Source of the DNA: Heterobasidion occidentale
Taxonomy: Eukaryota > Basidiomycota > Agaricomycetes > Russulales > Bondarzewiaceae
Direction: 5' to 3'
Length of the DNA stretch: 64,000 nucleotides
Assembly: GCA_039111635.1 (NCBI GenBank)
Contig: JBCAQO010000011.1
Span: forward strand, 1,674,001-1,738,000
This document shows positions 48,094 through 58,901 of the stretch, in pieces. The position numbers were made by a program, and so were the translations under genes. Under the pieces are notes generated by a model. It made no database searches. It was not told the origin of the DNA and saw only the letters and a list, made by a program, of their open reading frames with translations. Position 1 is the stretch's first letter. Each line of letters begins with the position of its first letter.

Positions 48094-48758
48094 ATCATAT
48101 CAATGATTAATTCTTTCTTCTCTATGACATCATCCTTCCGCCCTGCCTAATGTCACTCGCTGTCCCATATCATTCATTTTATAACCTCTCTCCTTCCGTA
48201 ATACCACCTCACAATTACTTCACTAATTCTAGACTGTTGATTACTGCCGTTTTGATCTCATTGTTCGGTGTTCAAATGCGACAAATATATACAGTTTTTG
48301 GTCAAATTTCACGAGATTTTTCATATTCTACAAATTCTGTCGGGGTGTAGTATCTGCTACTGGAAACATCTGACAAGAGCCTCTAAACTAGTCAGAGCTG
48401 CTCAGAGGCTGTCAAGATACTTTTTTTGTTCGGAGCACCAAAATATTAGCAGCTGGACAGTGTCTAGGCAGCTCCGGCAAGCATCAGTCCAGCAGACACT
48501 GTGTCTGTATAATTGGGGACTCACTGAAGGTGTCTGGGGCTCTGGCATTGTCTGTCCAGCTTCGGACAGACGCCTCCCAGTTTGCTGATGTTCTGACTCA
48601 CAAGTATCGGACTGTGAATTCTCGAGGCAAAGAGATTGAACAATTGCCAAGATAATTGCTTGATATGGACGGAATCATGCTATAGTAAAAGTACAGAGAC
48701 GTAGCGAGAACACAACATGTAACATAGGAGGGGGTTGTATTAAACCAGGGATCTAGCA
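48094..48758. other. Intergenic, no gene seen
   Basis: Between two convergent genes. It is A/T-rich with one open stretch (48268-48588) of unusual composition that matches nothing known to me. Confidence 0.4.
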
Positions 48759-50235
48759 CTAAACCTCGTCCTCATCGACCCACACATCCTCAATGTTCTC
48801 ATCAACATCGTCGGCATCGGTCTCCTCGCCGTCCTCGTCAACATTGTCAAACTCCTCCATCCCGCCTTCGCCCACTCCGATGTTCCCGACGCCATCATCG
48901 CTGGCGTCTTTCTTGCTAACGTCATCTTCATCCTGGGTCGTGTCGACGATTGATGCACGGACGGACGGGGCGGATGCAGTACCTTCAACGGCTTCATTCA
49001 CTGCGTGTCCCTTACGGGATTGTTTGTACCTTGACGCGCGCGCGAGAATCCTCTTCCACCCGGGGGGCTCGATTTGCTGGATTGACAATGAATAGTCAAG
49101 CGTGGAATCCCCCCAATTCTCCTCCGAGAAGCTTGAATCACCCTTCTTTTGATGTTTGAGCTAATCTCCAGTGGCCCACATCTTTAATTCACGCTCGCCC
49201 TGTAATATACAATCAGATCTGTGCTAATGATGATCAGTGTGCGACGTACTGCAGCTGCCGCAAGGGATAATGCCCCAACGGGTGGCTCTACACATTTGAA
49301 CTCTTCTGCAATGTTTGTGGTAGCGGTTAGATGGTATGCGAATATTCGGCAGACCAGCGGAGATTCGAATGCTCCTTTACTTATCTAAGAGTGGGTGTTA
49401 ATAGCAAAACTTGAAAACATGCATGAACATACCACATTGATAGGATCTGTATCGTTGACGAGTTTCCATAGAAAGGGAATCTTCTTGTCGTGGGCGATGG
49501 CCCACCTCGCATACTCTGCTCTCTCGCCCTTGTCTTCATATACCTGATCACCACTCTAGAACGCGCCATTGCCGGACTTGTTGTCGAGGTTATGGTAGAC
49601 TGGATCACCGTTCCAGAAGGAGTTGATGGCTTGCAGCGCAGCAATCGTGAACCCATTGCGCCATTCGTAGATACGTTGCATAGCCTACATGATTGGAGAT
49701 TAGTGTAGAATGAAAATGAAATGATGACTGACTAGACAGTACACAACCTTGGTGTGTGCGACCTTGTGAGGGACAGATGGGAACACAGTGACCCAAAGCT
49801 GTTGAAGCTCATAGACCATGCTTGATATATCCCACGGATTCTCCAATGTGCTGATGAAGTCGCGACAGGGTGGAACGAAGACGCGTCGCCAGCGTGCCTG
49901 AGTCCCAGCAGGAAGGTCGTCCATCGAAAATCCATTGGAGCACCCAGACTTGGATCGATTCCGCGGCTGTGACAGTGGGGGGAATTGGTTGACTTCAGGG
50001 AGGTTATGGTGCTGGATCTTAACGCTCGCAGGCTTGGAAGGTCAAGCAATTATTGGTGGTAGGTCACCAGAAAGACAATGAAAACACACCGTGTGACGAG
50101 GCAGACTCTCGAATTCTTCAATAATATCCCCATCCTCATCGAGGTCAGCTGGCATCACTGAGTTGTGATTGGCATTGTCTTCCTGTATGGCCTGCATGGG
50201 GAACCCATGCCCATGGGTGATGTGAATGTCAGGTA
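48759..50235 (-). CDS. Conserved agaricomycete hypothetical protein, acidic C-terminus
   Basis: Minus-strand exons: about 50230-50090 (PDIHITHGHGFPMQAIQED, ESLPRHT), 50032-49748 (PASVKIQHHNLPEVNQFP, RRVFVPPCRDFISTLENPWD), 49684-49433 (AMQRIYEWRNGFTIAALQAI, RAEYARWAIAHDKKIPF), 49384-49199 (ISKGAFESPLVCRIFAYHL) and 49145-48759 (KGDSSFSEENWGDSTLDYSL, then an acidic Asp/Glu tail). Introns 50033-50089, 49685-49747, 49385-49432 and 49146-49198; the last seems to use a GC donor (G|GCGAGC). A TAG interrupts the third exon (49556-49558, after GNGAF). The true start lies upstream of 50235. The pattern is common among unnamed agaricomycete proteins; no function is known. The final exon contains Lys/Arg clusters compatible with nuclear localisation. 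Confidence 0.6.
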
Positions 50236-50429
50236 CCTAAGTTTTGTTAGTAGTCTACCAGAATGTTGTAGGATGAGCAAGTCGTGCCAAGCTCCATAGC
50301 GGAGTCCGTTTATTTCTTATCACTCGTGGTTCCTAATTTGGCATGTCCACATGCACACTTGTGTCCCTGTCCCTTTCGTTATCGTACGTTCATTTAGATA
50401 TATATTCAGACCTTCGTCTTCTTTTCCCT

Positions 50430-50598
50430 CAGACTGTCATTGCCTACCGCGCACAAGTCTGAGGTGAGATACATACTAAAGGACTTCTTTCCGTATTACC
50501 TGTACTTACTTCAAGACATAGTGTCTGTTTGTCGTACAGGTGAATACAGACTGTCATTGCCTACTGTGCACAAGTCTGAGTGTCTGTTTGCCGTATAG
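50430..50598. repeat. Interleaved direct repeats
   Basis: A 34 bp word starting CAGACTGTCATTGCCTAC occurs at 50430-50463 and 50547-50580 with two transitions. GTGTCTGTTTGYCGTAYAG occurs at 50521-50539 and 50580-50598. The differences again involve CpG. Confidence 0.75.
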
Positions 50599-50922
50599 AC
50601 GTCGCGCGGTGTTTGTCTCATTTCTACAAATGTAAGCGAGAATGTACCTCGAATGTATGATCATTCTCTTTGCTCAAGGACTCCTTGTCGCGCTGCCTAG
50701 CCATGACTCGCGGTGATGAGAATTCACCCGCGCTAGGGTCCGAGGGAGGTATTCGGGAAGCTTTGGGGAGATACCGAACAACGCTAGACGAGTACCAAAG
50801 ACACCAACTTGCACCGAACACGGTTGGTCCCTACCCAACCGACCGCAAGCCACCAAAGGATGTTCGGCAGCACTTGGGTCAGTTCACCCACACTTCACAT
50901 ACTTACCATAACCGCACAGGAG

Positions 50923-51735
50923 TGTTAAGATAGGTGTTTATGAGATCGGAGCCAGTATTCCGTGTCGGCCGATGTGCTCCGTGAGTCGGTCGGTCCTTAT
51001 CGCTTATCTTCCCGACTTCCACATAGTCGGTCAAATGTGATCTTGCACCATTACTTGGCCACCCTGGTCGTACGTTACTTCTTCCTTATTTTCATTGGGT
51101 CTCCAACGCCTGTTCCTGCTACCTACGCTCGGGCGATGGATCCCGAACGTTTGGGATTTCGCCATCGCTGATTAACTTTTACCTTATCACCTTCGGAACC
51201 CATATGGACATCTCACCTACCTTCTTATCTTCACTGTTCGCTAGGGCTTGGCGCCCATTCAACATCTACTCTCATTTCTTGTTTGATATTTTACTTAGGG
51301 GCTCTGTTTACTATAAAAACCTACATACAACTCTGGAATAAACCAGCTTTCGCACCCCACAGTCCAGAGCTCATTCGCACTCGTCTCAAACATTGAAAGC
51401 GTCTTCGCCGACCTTAGCAAACTCGTCCTCCTCATCGTTTGGCCTCGTTCGCGTTCGTACTCATCCCTTCGCTCGTACCCCTTGTCCGTCTTCGTATATT
51501 GTCAGGGTCCTGTGTGACTCTTGAAGCATGTAGTTGTCAAGCGCGACACTACCCTCTCGTTACCGATCGACTCCCCGACCTGACCCGACCGACCGAACAT
51601 TTGGTCGCTGTCTGGTGCAGTCCCAAAACCGTTCAGGCGCTTTAATCTCACCCTCCTCACTACTCTTCAGTGCGCCCTTACTTTCTCAAGTCCCAACTAA
51701 CGATTCCTTGTGTATCAGATACTAGCTCCAGCACC
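50923..51735 (+). repeat. Possible third LTR or retroelement remnant
   Basis: Begins TGTTAAGATAGG and contains a strong TATA box (CTATAAAAACC, about 51309-51319) in a C/T-rich, gene-free stretch resembling an LTR. E2 is inserted at its right side, and the flank resumes at 62049. No CA end or second copy was identified, so this is tentative. The open stretch 50670-50933 just upstream (EGGIREALGRYRTTLDEYQR) may belong to the same element. Confidence 0.25.
51731..51735 (+). repeat. Target-site duplication GCACC, left copy
   Basis: Repeated at 62049-62053 after the E2 3' LTR. Confidence 0.93.
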
Positions 51736-52323
51736 TGTTATGACTTGACCGATCGGGGCCCTTTGGGGCCAGTCTATCCGATGGTTCAAGCATCACATGC
51801 TAGGCGGCTCCACTACGGAGCATACATCAAGGTATTCGGCATGTCCTTAGGAGCCGACTAGACCGATGGTTCTCCAAGACATTGGTAGAGGCTACATTAG
51901 AGGGACACAAGGCTCATGAGATAGGCACAGAGATAAGGGAGGCATTCACATGCCATGGGCTTAGGGCTTATGGGTAAGCACCTCGTCGCACCAGGATGGA
52001 TCCGTGCGACTGGAGAAGTACAAGAGTAGGCACCGGCCGAGAGAGACGGTGGCCACCGCTCTCCTGGGATGGAAACCCAGAGAAGCACACGGACTCTTAC
52101 CCTATACCCCATACAGTATATAAGGCCCATAGAATAGGCTGAGGATCTTCAGTCTATTCTCTTTGTTCTTAGGTATCCCCACATACCTATCTTCTTAGAG
52201 CAAATCATTATCCCTTCTGTATCATTGTCCGATACAGTCGAGACTTCACCCACCACTCAGTCCATTGTGCGACCTAGGGAAGAACCTGTTACTCTTGGGT
52301 TACTGAACAAGCAGTTCATAACA
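51736..52323 (+). repeat. E2 5' LTR
   Basis: 588 bp. TATATAAG at 52117-52124 precedes AGTCTATTCT (52151-52160) by about 30 bp. That 10-mer is complementary to 52326-52335 just inside the element. Confidence 0.95.
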
Positions 52324-52325
52324 CT

Positions 52326-52335
52326 AGAATAGACT
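52326..52335 (+). promoter_or_regulatory. E2 putative self-primer binding site
   Basis: AGAATAGACT starts three bases after the 5' LTR and is the exact reverse complement of the LTR 10-mer AGTCTATTCT at the predicted transcription start. Confidence 0.65.
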
Positions 52336-52809
52336 CGCTTTTGCCCCTACCTTGCACCACACTCTGCTTGCTGCCACACTCTCTCTCACAATCCTCATCG
52401 GTGGCATAGACCCCCACCAAAGAGAGTTACTTCACACACCCTGGAGCAAGACCTAGGCCTAGGATTTCCACCAGGCACTAGACAAACCCATAACCAACTT
52501 CGACAGAACAATCATCCTATCCATCAAAGAGAAAACCGCTGGTATTACTCCAACACCAATCGGCCAGCACCCCCAAACTTTGATAACTGCTCATACCAAG
52601 AAGGACAATATTTCTTCAGAAGAGAAGACGAAACAGAAGCTGAGTGGGCTTGGGATGAAATAGCAGAAGACTGGGTAGAGCCACCCCAGTACAGAAACCC
52701 TGAACTGGATATCCCGGATACATCGGAGGAAGAAGAAGGAACATCCGAGTCCGAATCCTCGGATATTCAAACACCGATCAACACCCGAAACATTGAAGAC
52801 AATACCATT

Positions 52810-53952
52810 ATGTCGACAAACCCTACAGACCCCCCCGCACTTGTATCGTCGGGAAGGGGCAAGCTCAAACTCCCTGATAACTTCGAGGGAGACTGAACAC
52901 AATCACAGAAATTCATCATGAATTGCCTCCTCCTTTTTACAGCAGAATCGGACCGATACAAGACGGATGTGGACAAAGTTTCCCTCGCCCTCTCATGCAT
53001 GAGATATGGAACAGCTGGTGTCTGGGCCGAAAGTTTCCTGAAGAAGATAGTAGGGGCGACCCCGCCCAAAACCCTCGGGACTTGGGCCGACTTTTATGAC
53101 AGGTTTAAACTTCAGTTCAAGGAAACAAACCTTACGGACAAAGCCCAAAGCGCTCTCATGTCTTTCTCTCAAGGGAAGATGACAGTGGATGAATACTCCA
53201 ATCAGTTCATCCTTATAGCCACCGACGCTGACATCACTGACAAGGAACAAGTTCCTTACTTCCAGAGGGGGCTTGATCCGAGGGTCATGGACAAAATCTA
53301 TGAGAAAGAAACACCGCCAAAAGACACGATCCAAGATTGGGTCAATACTGCCTGTGAAATAGATGGACGCTTGAGAGCCCGAAATGCTCAAAAGGCGATC
53401 CTTGCCAACTCCACCTCATTCCGAAGCGACTTTCTCAATCGCTTTCACCTCCAACCCACACGTCGTTATAACTCTACCACCACACCTCGCAGAATGAACA
53501 ACCAGGTAGTCGATATGGACATTGACGCCTCACGAAAGAGATACGCCGCTCGCCAGAAACGCACCTATGATGGTGTTCCCCCTTCTTGAGGAAATCCACG
53601 CAAGCCGATGGGCGGAGGAGGTAGAAGAACTTGAGCTACAGACATGGAGGATGAAGACGAGCAAGAATCCCCGCTGGGAGATGATGCGGGACTTCATCGA
53701 GGATTGGAGGAGGGGAGTTCTCATGGCCTCCACCATCGGGTATCACAACCTGGTAATTCGGTGGAATGTGAGGACCCTTCCGCGAGAAGGGGAGGATCAC
53801 GCCAGAGCAATGGAGAGCGCTATGTACCGCCTAACAGACGACAAAGCAATGGACCCGTCCGTGATACTGATGGCGTCCGAGCACTCTTCCAAGAAGTAGG
53901 GGAGGCCAAGGCCAAACAAATGTTGGTGGATCTGGCAGAGGATTTTTCCTGA
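52810..53952 (+). pseudogene. gag: E2 gag, interrupted
   Basis: ATG at 52810 (MSTNPTDPPALVSSGRGKLK). A TGA stops the frame at 52894-52896, after DNFEGD. Reading on, the capsid region is clear: VSLALSCMRYGTAGVWAESF, GKMTVDEYSNQFILIATDAD and PYFQRGLDPRVMDKIYEKET, comparable with E1 Gag. The frame ends at 53589 and must shift to continue with EDEDEQESPLGDDAGLHRGL and the C-terminal DGVRALFQEVGEAKAKQMLV to 53952. No zinc knuckle was seen. Upstream, 52560-52800 also reads as protein (YQEGQYFFRREDETEAEWAW), so Gag may extend towards the LTR as in E1. Confidence 0.8.
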
Positions 53953-54029
53953 CCTCTCTTTCACCAGCCAAAGAGAGAGGGTCGAGGAAACTCGAGTACG
54001 ATTCCCCGTCATGTATTCGGATTGGAGCA

Positions 54030-54890
54030 ATGAACAGCCACATCATTACTCCCATTCAACTTGACGTGCGATTGACAACTCGAGGAAGAAGCGCTGGAGC
54101 CAGAGCCGCCATCGACTCAGCATGCGAAGGGATTTTGGTAAATGAGAGATGGGTACAGAAGCACAACCTTCCCACCTACCCCTTAAACCGCCCCATCCGT
54201 GTTCGCAACGTCAATGACACTATCAACAAGGCAGGCCTCATTTGACGAGGCCTAGACGCGAATCTCACCGTCAAGGATAGACGAGGGAGAATTCACACCG
54301 AACGCGTCCAGATGTTCATCACCAATCTAGGGAAAGATGACATGCTTCTAGGAATGGATTGGTTGAAATACCACGACCCCTCCATTGGGTGGAGGCGCCG
54401 TGAGGTACACTTTGATTGATGCCCCAGAGATTGCCAACAACCATATGGGTTTACCAAGGCAAGGGAAGAGCCTACCAAGAAGGCATGGCTAGCGAAACTA
54501 CGCGGTGACAAGATTCCTCAGCGGACAAAGCCACGTCTTGTCTCTGAACCGGTAGGACCTTTGTGGACTTGGACTAAAAGGCAATGGGACCAAGTACCCG
54601 CGAAGGAATGGAAAACTCGGTTCATGGAGCTGCTCGAGCACAAATCCCGACAACGCAAGGCTCAGAAATGGCTCAAGGAACAAGTAACCGAAAGGAAGGG
54701 ACGCTGGCAAGCTCAGCAAGAGGTAGCCCAAGGCTAAACTTCAGGGAAAGTCGCTGAAGAAGCGCAAACACTGTTTGACTCCTCCGCAACGGATAGCGCA
54801 GGAGAACCTGTTATTAGAAAGGTAGCTCCAGAGCCCTCAGGGTTCGCCAGCTTTGATGAAGACCTAGAGGAAGAAATCGACACCACCGAC
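54030..54890 (+). pseudogene. pol: E2 protease and linker, interrupted
   Basis: AAIDSACEGILVNERWV (about 54100-54150) stands where E1 has ALVDSGATGIFM, so this is the protease, with the usual Asp-Ser-Gly/Ala centre partly changed. TGA stops occur after NKAGLI (54243) and after VHFD (about 54417). At the second site E1 has Arg (HFTRCPPSC versus HFD-stop-CPRDC), which fits a CGA to TGA change. MLLGMDWLKYHDPSIGW is the typical end of the domain. A basic linker rich in Lys, Arg, Trp and Gln follows before the reverse transcriptase. Confidence 0.7.
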
Positions 54891-56642
54891 TTGAAGAGTC
54901 GGGTGCCGACAGAGTATCATTCTTACCTCGACATCTTCAGCAAAAGACAATCACAGAGGCTTCCCCAACATACAATATGGGACCATGCAATAAATCTCAA
55001 ACCATCTTTTGTACCCCAGGCCCCACGGATATTTCCTTTGAGCCCGGAAAAACATGATGAGCTAGGGAAATTCGTCAAAGAGCACCTTTCTAGGGGAACA
55101 ATACATCGGTCAACAGCACATAGCGCGGCCTCCTTCTTCTTTATAAACAAGAAGGATGGGAAGCTCCGTCCGGTACAAGATTACCGCCACCTCAACAAAC
55201 ACACCATTCAAGATGTTTGCCCTCTACCATTAATCCAAGAATTGTTGGATATTATTCGAGGAGCAACGGTATTTTCAAAACTTGACGTTCGGTGGGGATA
55301 TAATAACGTGCGCATCAAGAAAGGGGACGAATCCAAGGCAGCCTTTGTAACACCCTTGGGACTTTTTGAACCCACGGTGATGTTCTTTGGGCTTTGCAAT
55401 TCCCCAGGAACCTTCCAAGCCATGATGAACATGATCTTCTAGGAACTCATCCTGGCTCGGAAAATTGCGGTATACATGGACGACATCCTCATCTTCACGA
55501 AAACCACAGCGGAACACATTGTGATTGTTTGGCAAGTCCTTCAAATCCTACGCGACAATGATCTTTACCTCAAACCAGAGAAATGCAAGTTCCACAAGGA
55601 GAATCTAAACTACCTTGGGTACACAATTTCAAAAGACCACGTCGCTATGGAAGACTCGAAGATTGAGGCGATCCAGGAGTGGCCCATCCCGCGCACAGTC
55701 TGTGACATCCGTTCTTTCTTGGGCTTAGGGAACTTTTACCGCCGATTCATCAACAAGTTCTCCTTAATCGCTCGGCCCCTGCACGACCTCACAAAGAAAG
55801 ACACGAGATGGGACTGGACTACGGAGTGCCAACAGGTGTTTGACCGATTAAAGGAGGCCTTTATCGGTCAACCTGTCCTACTATACCCTGATCCGATGCG
55901 CCCCTACCGGCTCGTCACCGACGCTTCCCTCGCTGCATACGGTGCAGTCCTCTTACAGGAAGGACCTGATAACGACTGGCATCCCGTTGCCTACCTCTCG
56001 GGATCGTTCTCACCGCCCGAACAGAATTATGACGTACACGATTGCGAACTCCTCGCTATCATCAAAGCACTGGAACACTGGAAGCACTACCTCGAAGGTG
56101 CTAGACACCCCTTTGAAGTCTGGACGGACCACAAGAACTTGGAACACTTTCAGACCGCGCGTGACCTGTCAAGGCGACAAGCGCGCTGGAGTCTGTTTTT
56201 GTCCCGATTTGACTTCCAGCTCAGTTACACAGCTGGAACTACTAATCACACCGATGCTCTGTCCAGGTGTCCAGACCTTAGTGAGGGAGTGGAATCTGAT
56301 AACAAGGCACAGACTCTGCTTCCGTCCAAACTTTTCACTGAGTCCAGTGAAACTCTGGTAGAGCCAAGCGAAGGCATACACGTCAAAGTAACGGAACTTG
56401 TATCCTCGGACATCCTCTCCCTTATCCGACACTCGCGCTCGGAGCATGATTTGCTAGTTGATGTCGCCCTCAAGAAATTGCTGGAAAAAGGACCGAGGGC
56501 GATGAAGGGTGACCTAGGAAAATGGACACATAAAGATGGCATTACAAGACGCGACGGCTACATATGTGTTCCAAAGGACGACCTCCTTCGACGAATGATT
56601 GTCAAGACGCACCATGACACTATGGCTACAGGACACCCAGGC
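54891..56642 (+). pseudogene. pol: E2 reverse transcriptase and RNase H, interrupted
   Basis: RT motifs: YLDIFSKRQSQRLPQHTIWD, PVQDYRHLNKHTIQDVCPLP, KLDVRWGYNNVRIKKGD, MFFGLCNSPGTFQAMMNMIF, a TAG at about 55440, then the catalytic VYMDDILIFTK (about 55470-55500) and RSFLGLGNFYRRFINKFSLI. RNase H: LVTDASLAAYGAVLLQEG, NYDVHDCELLAIIKALEHWK and VWTDHKNLEHF. The frame is the same before and after the TAG, so a single nonsense change breaks an otherwise 580-codon stretch. It ends at TGA 56643-56645 after GHPG, where E1 continues through QRGTLALV, so that stop too is a lesion. Confidence 0.85.
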
Positions 56643-56645
56643 TGA

Positions 56646-57881
56646 GCAAAGACCTTGGAATTGGTACAGCGCCATTATTGGTGGTCAAGCATGACCAAAT
56701 TCGTACATCAATATGTGGATGGATGCGCAATCTGTCAGTCCACCAAGAACCTGCCTCACAAAACCCATCCACCGATCCAACCGTTGGAAACCACAAACGT
56801 CCCTTGGCGCTTTATCTCCACCGACTTCGTAACAGACCTCCCGGAAAGCAGAGGCTACGACTGGATAAACGTAGTGGTTGATCAGGGCCTGTCAAAAGGA
56901 ATAGTCATAACTCCGTGCAAGAAGACAATCACGGCCGAAGAAACCACAACGCTTTTCCAGGACAATGTGTTCAAACGGTATGGTCTACCGACCAAGGTGG
57001 TGTCCGACAGAGGTCCCAATTTGCGGCAAAGTTCACAAGAGAACTGTGAAAAGGAATGGGGATCACCCCTGCCCTCAGCACGGCTTATCATCCCCAAACA
57101 GACGGAGAAACAGAACGGGTGAACCAAGAGATCGAACAATTCCTGCGAGTGTTCTGCAACTACCATCAAGATAACTGGGTAGACTTGATCCCCTTCGCAG
57201 AATTCTCCCACAACACCGAAGACACTCCGCCACCAGGAAGTCGCCGTTTGAAGTCCTTTACGGGTTCAATCCACTATACTCGGTCGGCTCAGCCCTAGAG
57301 ACCAAGGTGCCCGCGGTAACTGAACGTTTGCAGCTGATCAAGGAAGTCCAAGAAGATGCAGCTGCCAGTCTACAAATAGCGGCACAGCACGCCAAGGGCC
57401 GGGACCTGCACAAAAAGCTTCCACAGTGGGAAGTAGGGACCCAAGTTTGGTTAGAAGGAACCCACATTCGGACAACTCATCCAAAATTCAAGCTGGGACC
57501 TAGACGCTATGGCCCCTTTTCAGTGACCGAAAGAATCGTCCTCTGGCTTATCGGCTGAAGATACCCGAAACGTGGAAGATACACCCAGTTTTTCATGCCT
57601 CCGTACTCACGGAGTATCATGAGACAGAGGCCCACGGAAGGAACTTCCCCAGACCTGCCCTAGAAATCTTGAATGAAGAAGAGCACTATGAAGTAGAGGC
57701 CATTCTAGATTCAAGACGTCAGGGACGAGGGACCAAGTATCTCGTCAAGTGGGTCGGATACTCCGAGGCCGATAACACTTGGGAACCCTTTGCCCTCCTC
57801 AAGGATACGGCCGACAAGGCGCTTCGTGAATTCCACAAAAGCTACCCAGACAAGCCCCGACCGGCAGCGCTTAGGCTTTAA
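56646..57881 (+). pseudogene. pol: E2 integrase with chromodomain, interrupted
   Basis: Continues after the TGA with KTLELVQRHYWWSSMTKFVH and YVDGCAICQSTKN, STDFVTDLPES (first Asp), VVSDRGPN (second Asp), a 1-base loss in the C run near 57015, and QTDGETERVNQEIEQFLRVF (Glu). The frame changes again near 57230 and 57535-57560. The C-terminal chromodomain reads EVEAILDSRRQGRGTKYLVK and WVGYSEADNTWEPF (about 57690-57790), ending at TAA 57879-57881. It lacks the long basic tail seen in E1. Confidence 0.85.
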
Positions 57882-57886
57882 AAAGG

Positions 57887-57894
57887 TATAAAAA
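57887..57894 (+). promoter_or_regulatory. E2 internal TATA box before the 3' open region
   Basis: TATAAAAA begins six bases after the pol stop and 55 bases before the ATG at 57942. The surrounding GTATAAAA-purine sequence resembles the E1 internal box at 40670. Confidence 0.5.
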
Positions 57895-57941
57895 GGGAGA
57901 CGCCCCGTCCTTTTCAAAAGCAACAATCCTCCCACTAGTAC

Positions 57942-58901
57942 ATGTCCGACCACTCCTCCCTTGATTACTCCCCTGGACGTGCCATGCTCATCGATGAAGG
58001 AACTACCTCTTCCCCCTCAAGAAACCCCTCACCAGACATTGTTCTGGCCGTGGCCAACCCCGACACTGGACGCCCTAGCCAAAGCAGCCGCCCAGAGACT
58101 CCAGAAGGAGTTTCCATGTCAATCTCCGCCCACCTCGTCACCATTGAAGATCGAACGGGTTTACGAGCCTCACCCCGGCCTGAGGGAGCTCATGACGAGC
58201 ACGATGAGGGACGCCAGGAAGAAGGAAGACCGGCTCCATCAACGTCTCCGCGACTGACGACAACGCTGGCTCCGGGAGACGCAGGGCAGGATATGAGAAG
58301 CGGAAGAGGACCAAGAAACCCTGCGAACCTGGCGGCGCCTACAGTACACTCCTCCCACACCCATCCCGTTCGGATTGACCCATTCCGCGTCCAACCATGG
58401 AACGACGAGGCCAGCAGAACAGTGCCGGCCACAAGTAGCCGGGACGCGACCGTCCAGACAGAATATGTCTGGACCACAGTTCGACGACAGGCACGAAGAG
58501 ATCGCGAGGCCCTTCCTCCCGTATCGACAGGACAATCCACCGGGCAGGACGCAGGAGGCAGCAATGAGGAACACTCTCCAAGGTACAGGAGGAACAAGGG
58601 ACAAGGAAGCCAGAGAACGAGAACGACCCTCCAGCCCAGGCGAGGCAGTCCTAGAAGAACTCAACCAAGAGATTTGCCAACTCCAAACCGTCCTCGAGAT
58701 AATCGACCTGAAGGAACGCATACTTGCGCTGGTCAGAGACCTCCAATCCGCCAGCGCCCGACTGAGCGAACTGCTGCCTGGACTCGAGCAGAACTAGATG
58801 CATGGGACGAAGTCGAAGGCGGGAATTACGACGACATCGACCCCTACTACCGGCCTGACAAAGGGTACGGGGATTACGGAGACATTGGCGGAGGATATTA
58901 G
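57942..58901 (+). other. E2 extra 3' open region, two overlapping frames
   Basis: The ATG at 57942 opens a 319-codon frame (MSDHSSLDYSPGRAMLIDEG, Ser/Pro/Arg-rich, ending DIDPYYRPDKGYGDYGDIGG). A second phase (57961 to 58797) reads as a more typical helical protein: LDALAKAAAQRLQKEFP, ERVYEPHPGLRELMTSTMRD and the coiled-coil-like LEELNQEICQLQTVLEIIDL and ERILALVRDLQSASARLSEL. It is broken only by two TGA codons (about 58254 and 58302), which would be Arg if CGA. Which phase is real cannot be settled by eye; one may be a shadow, or an indel may join them. E1 also has an open region here, but the proteins do not look alike. Function unknown. Confidence 0.5.
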
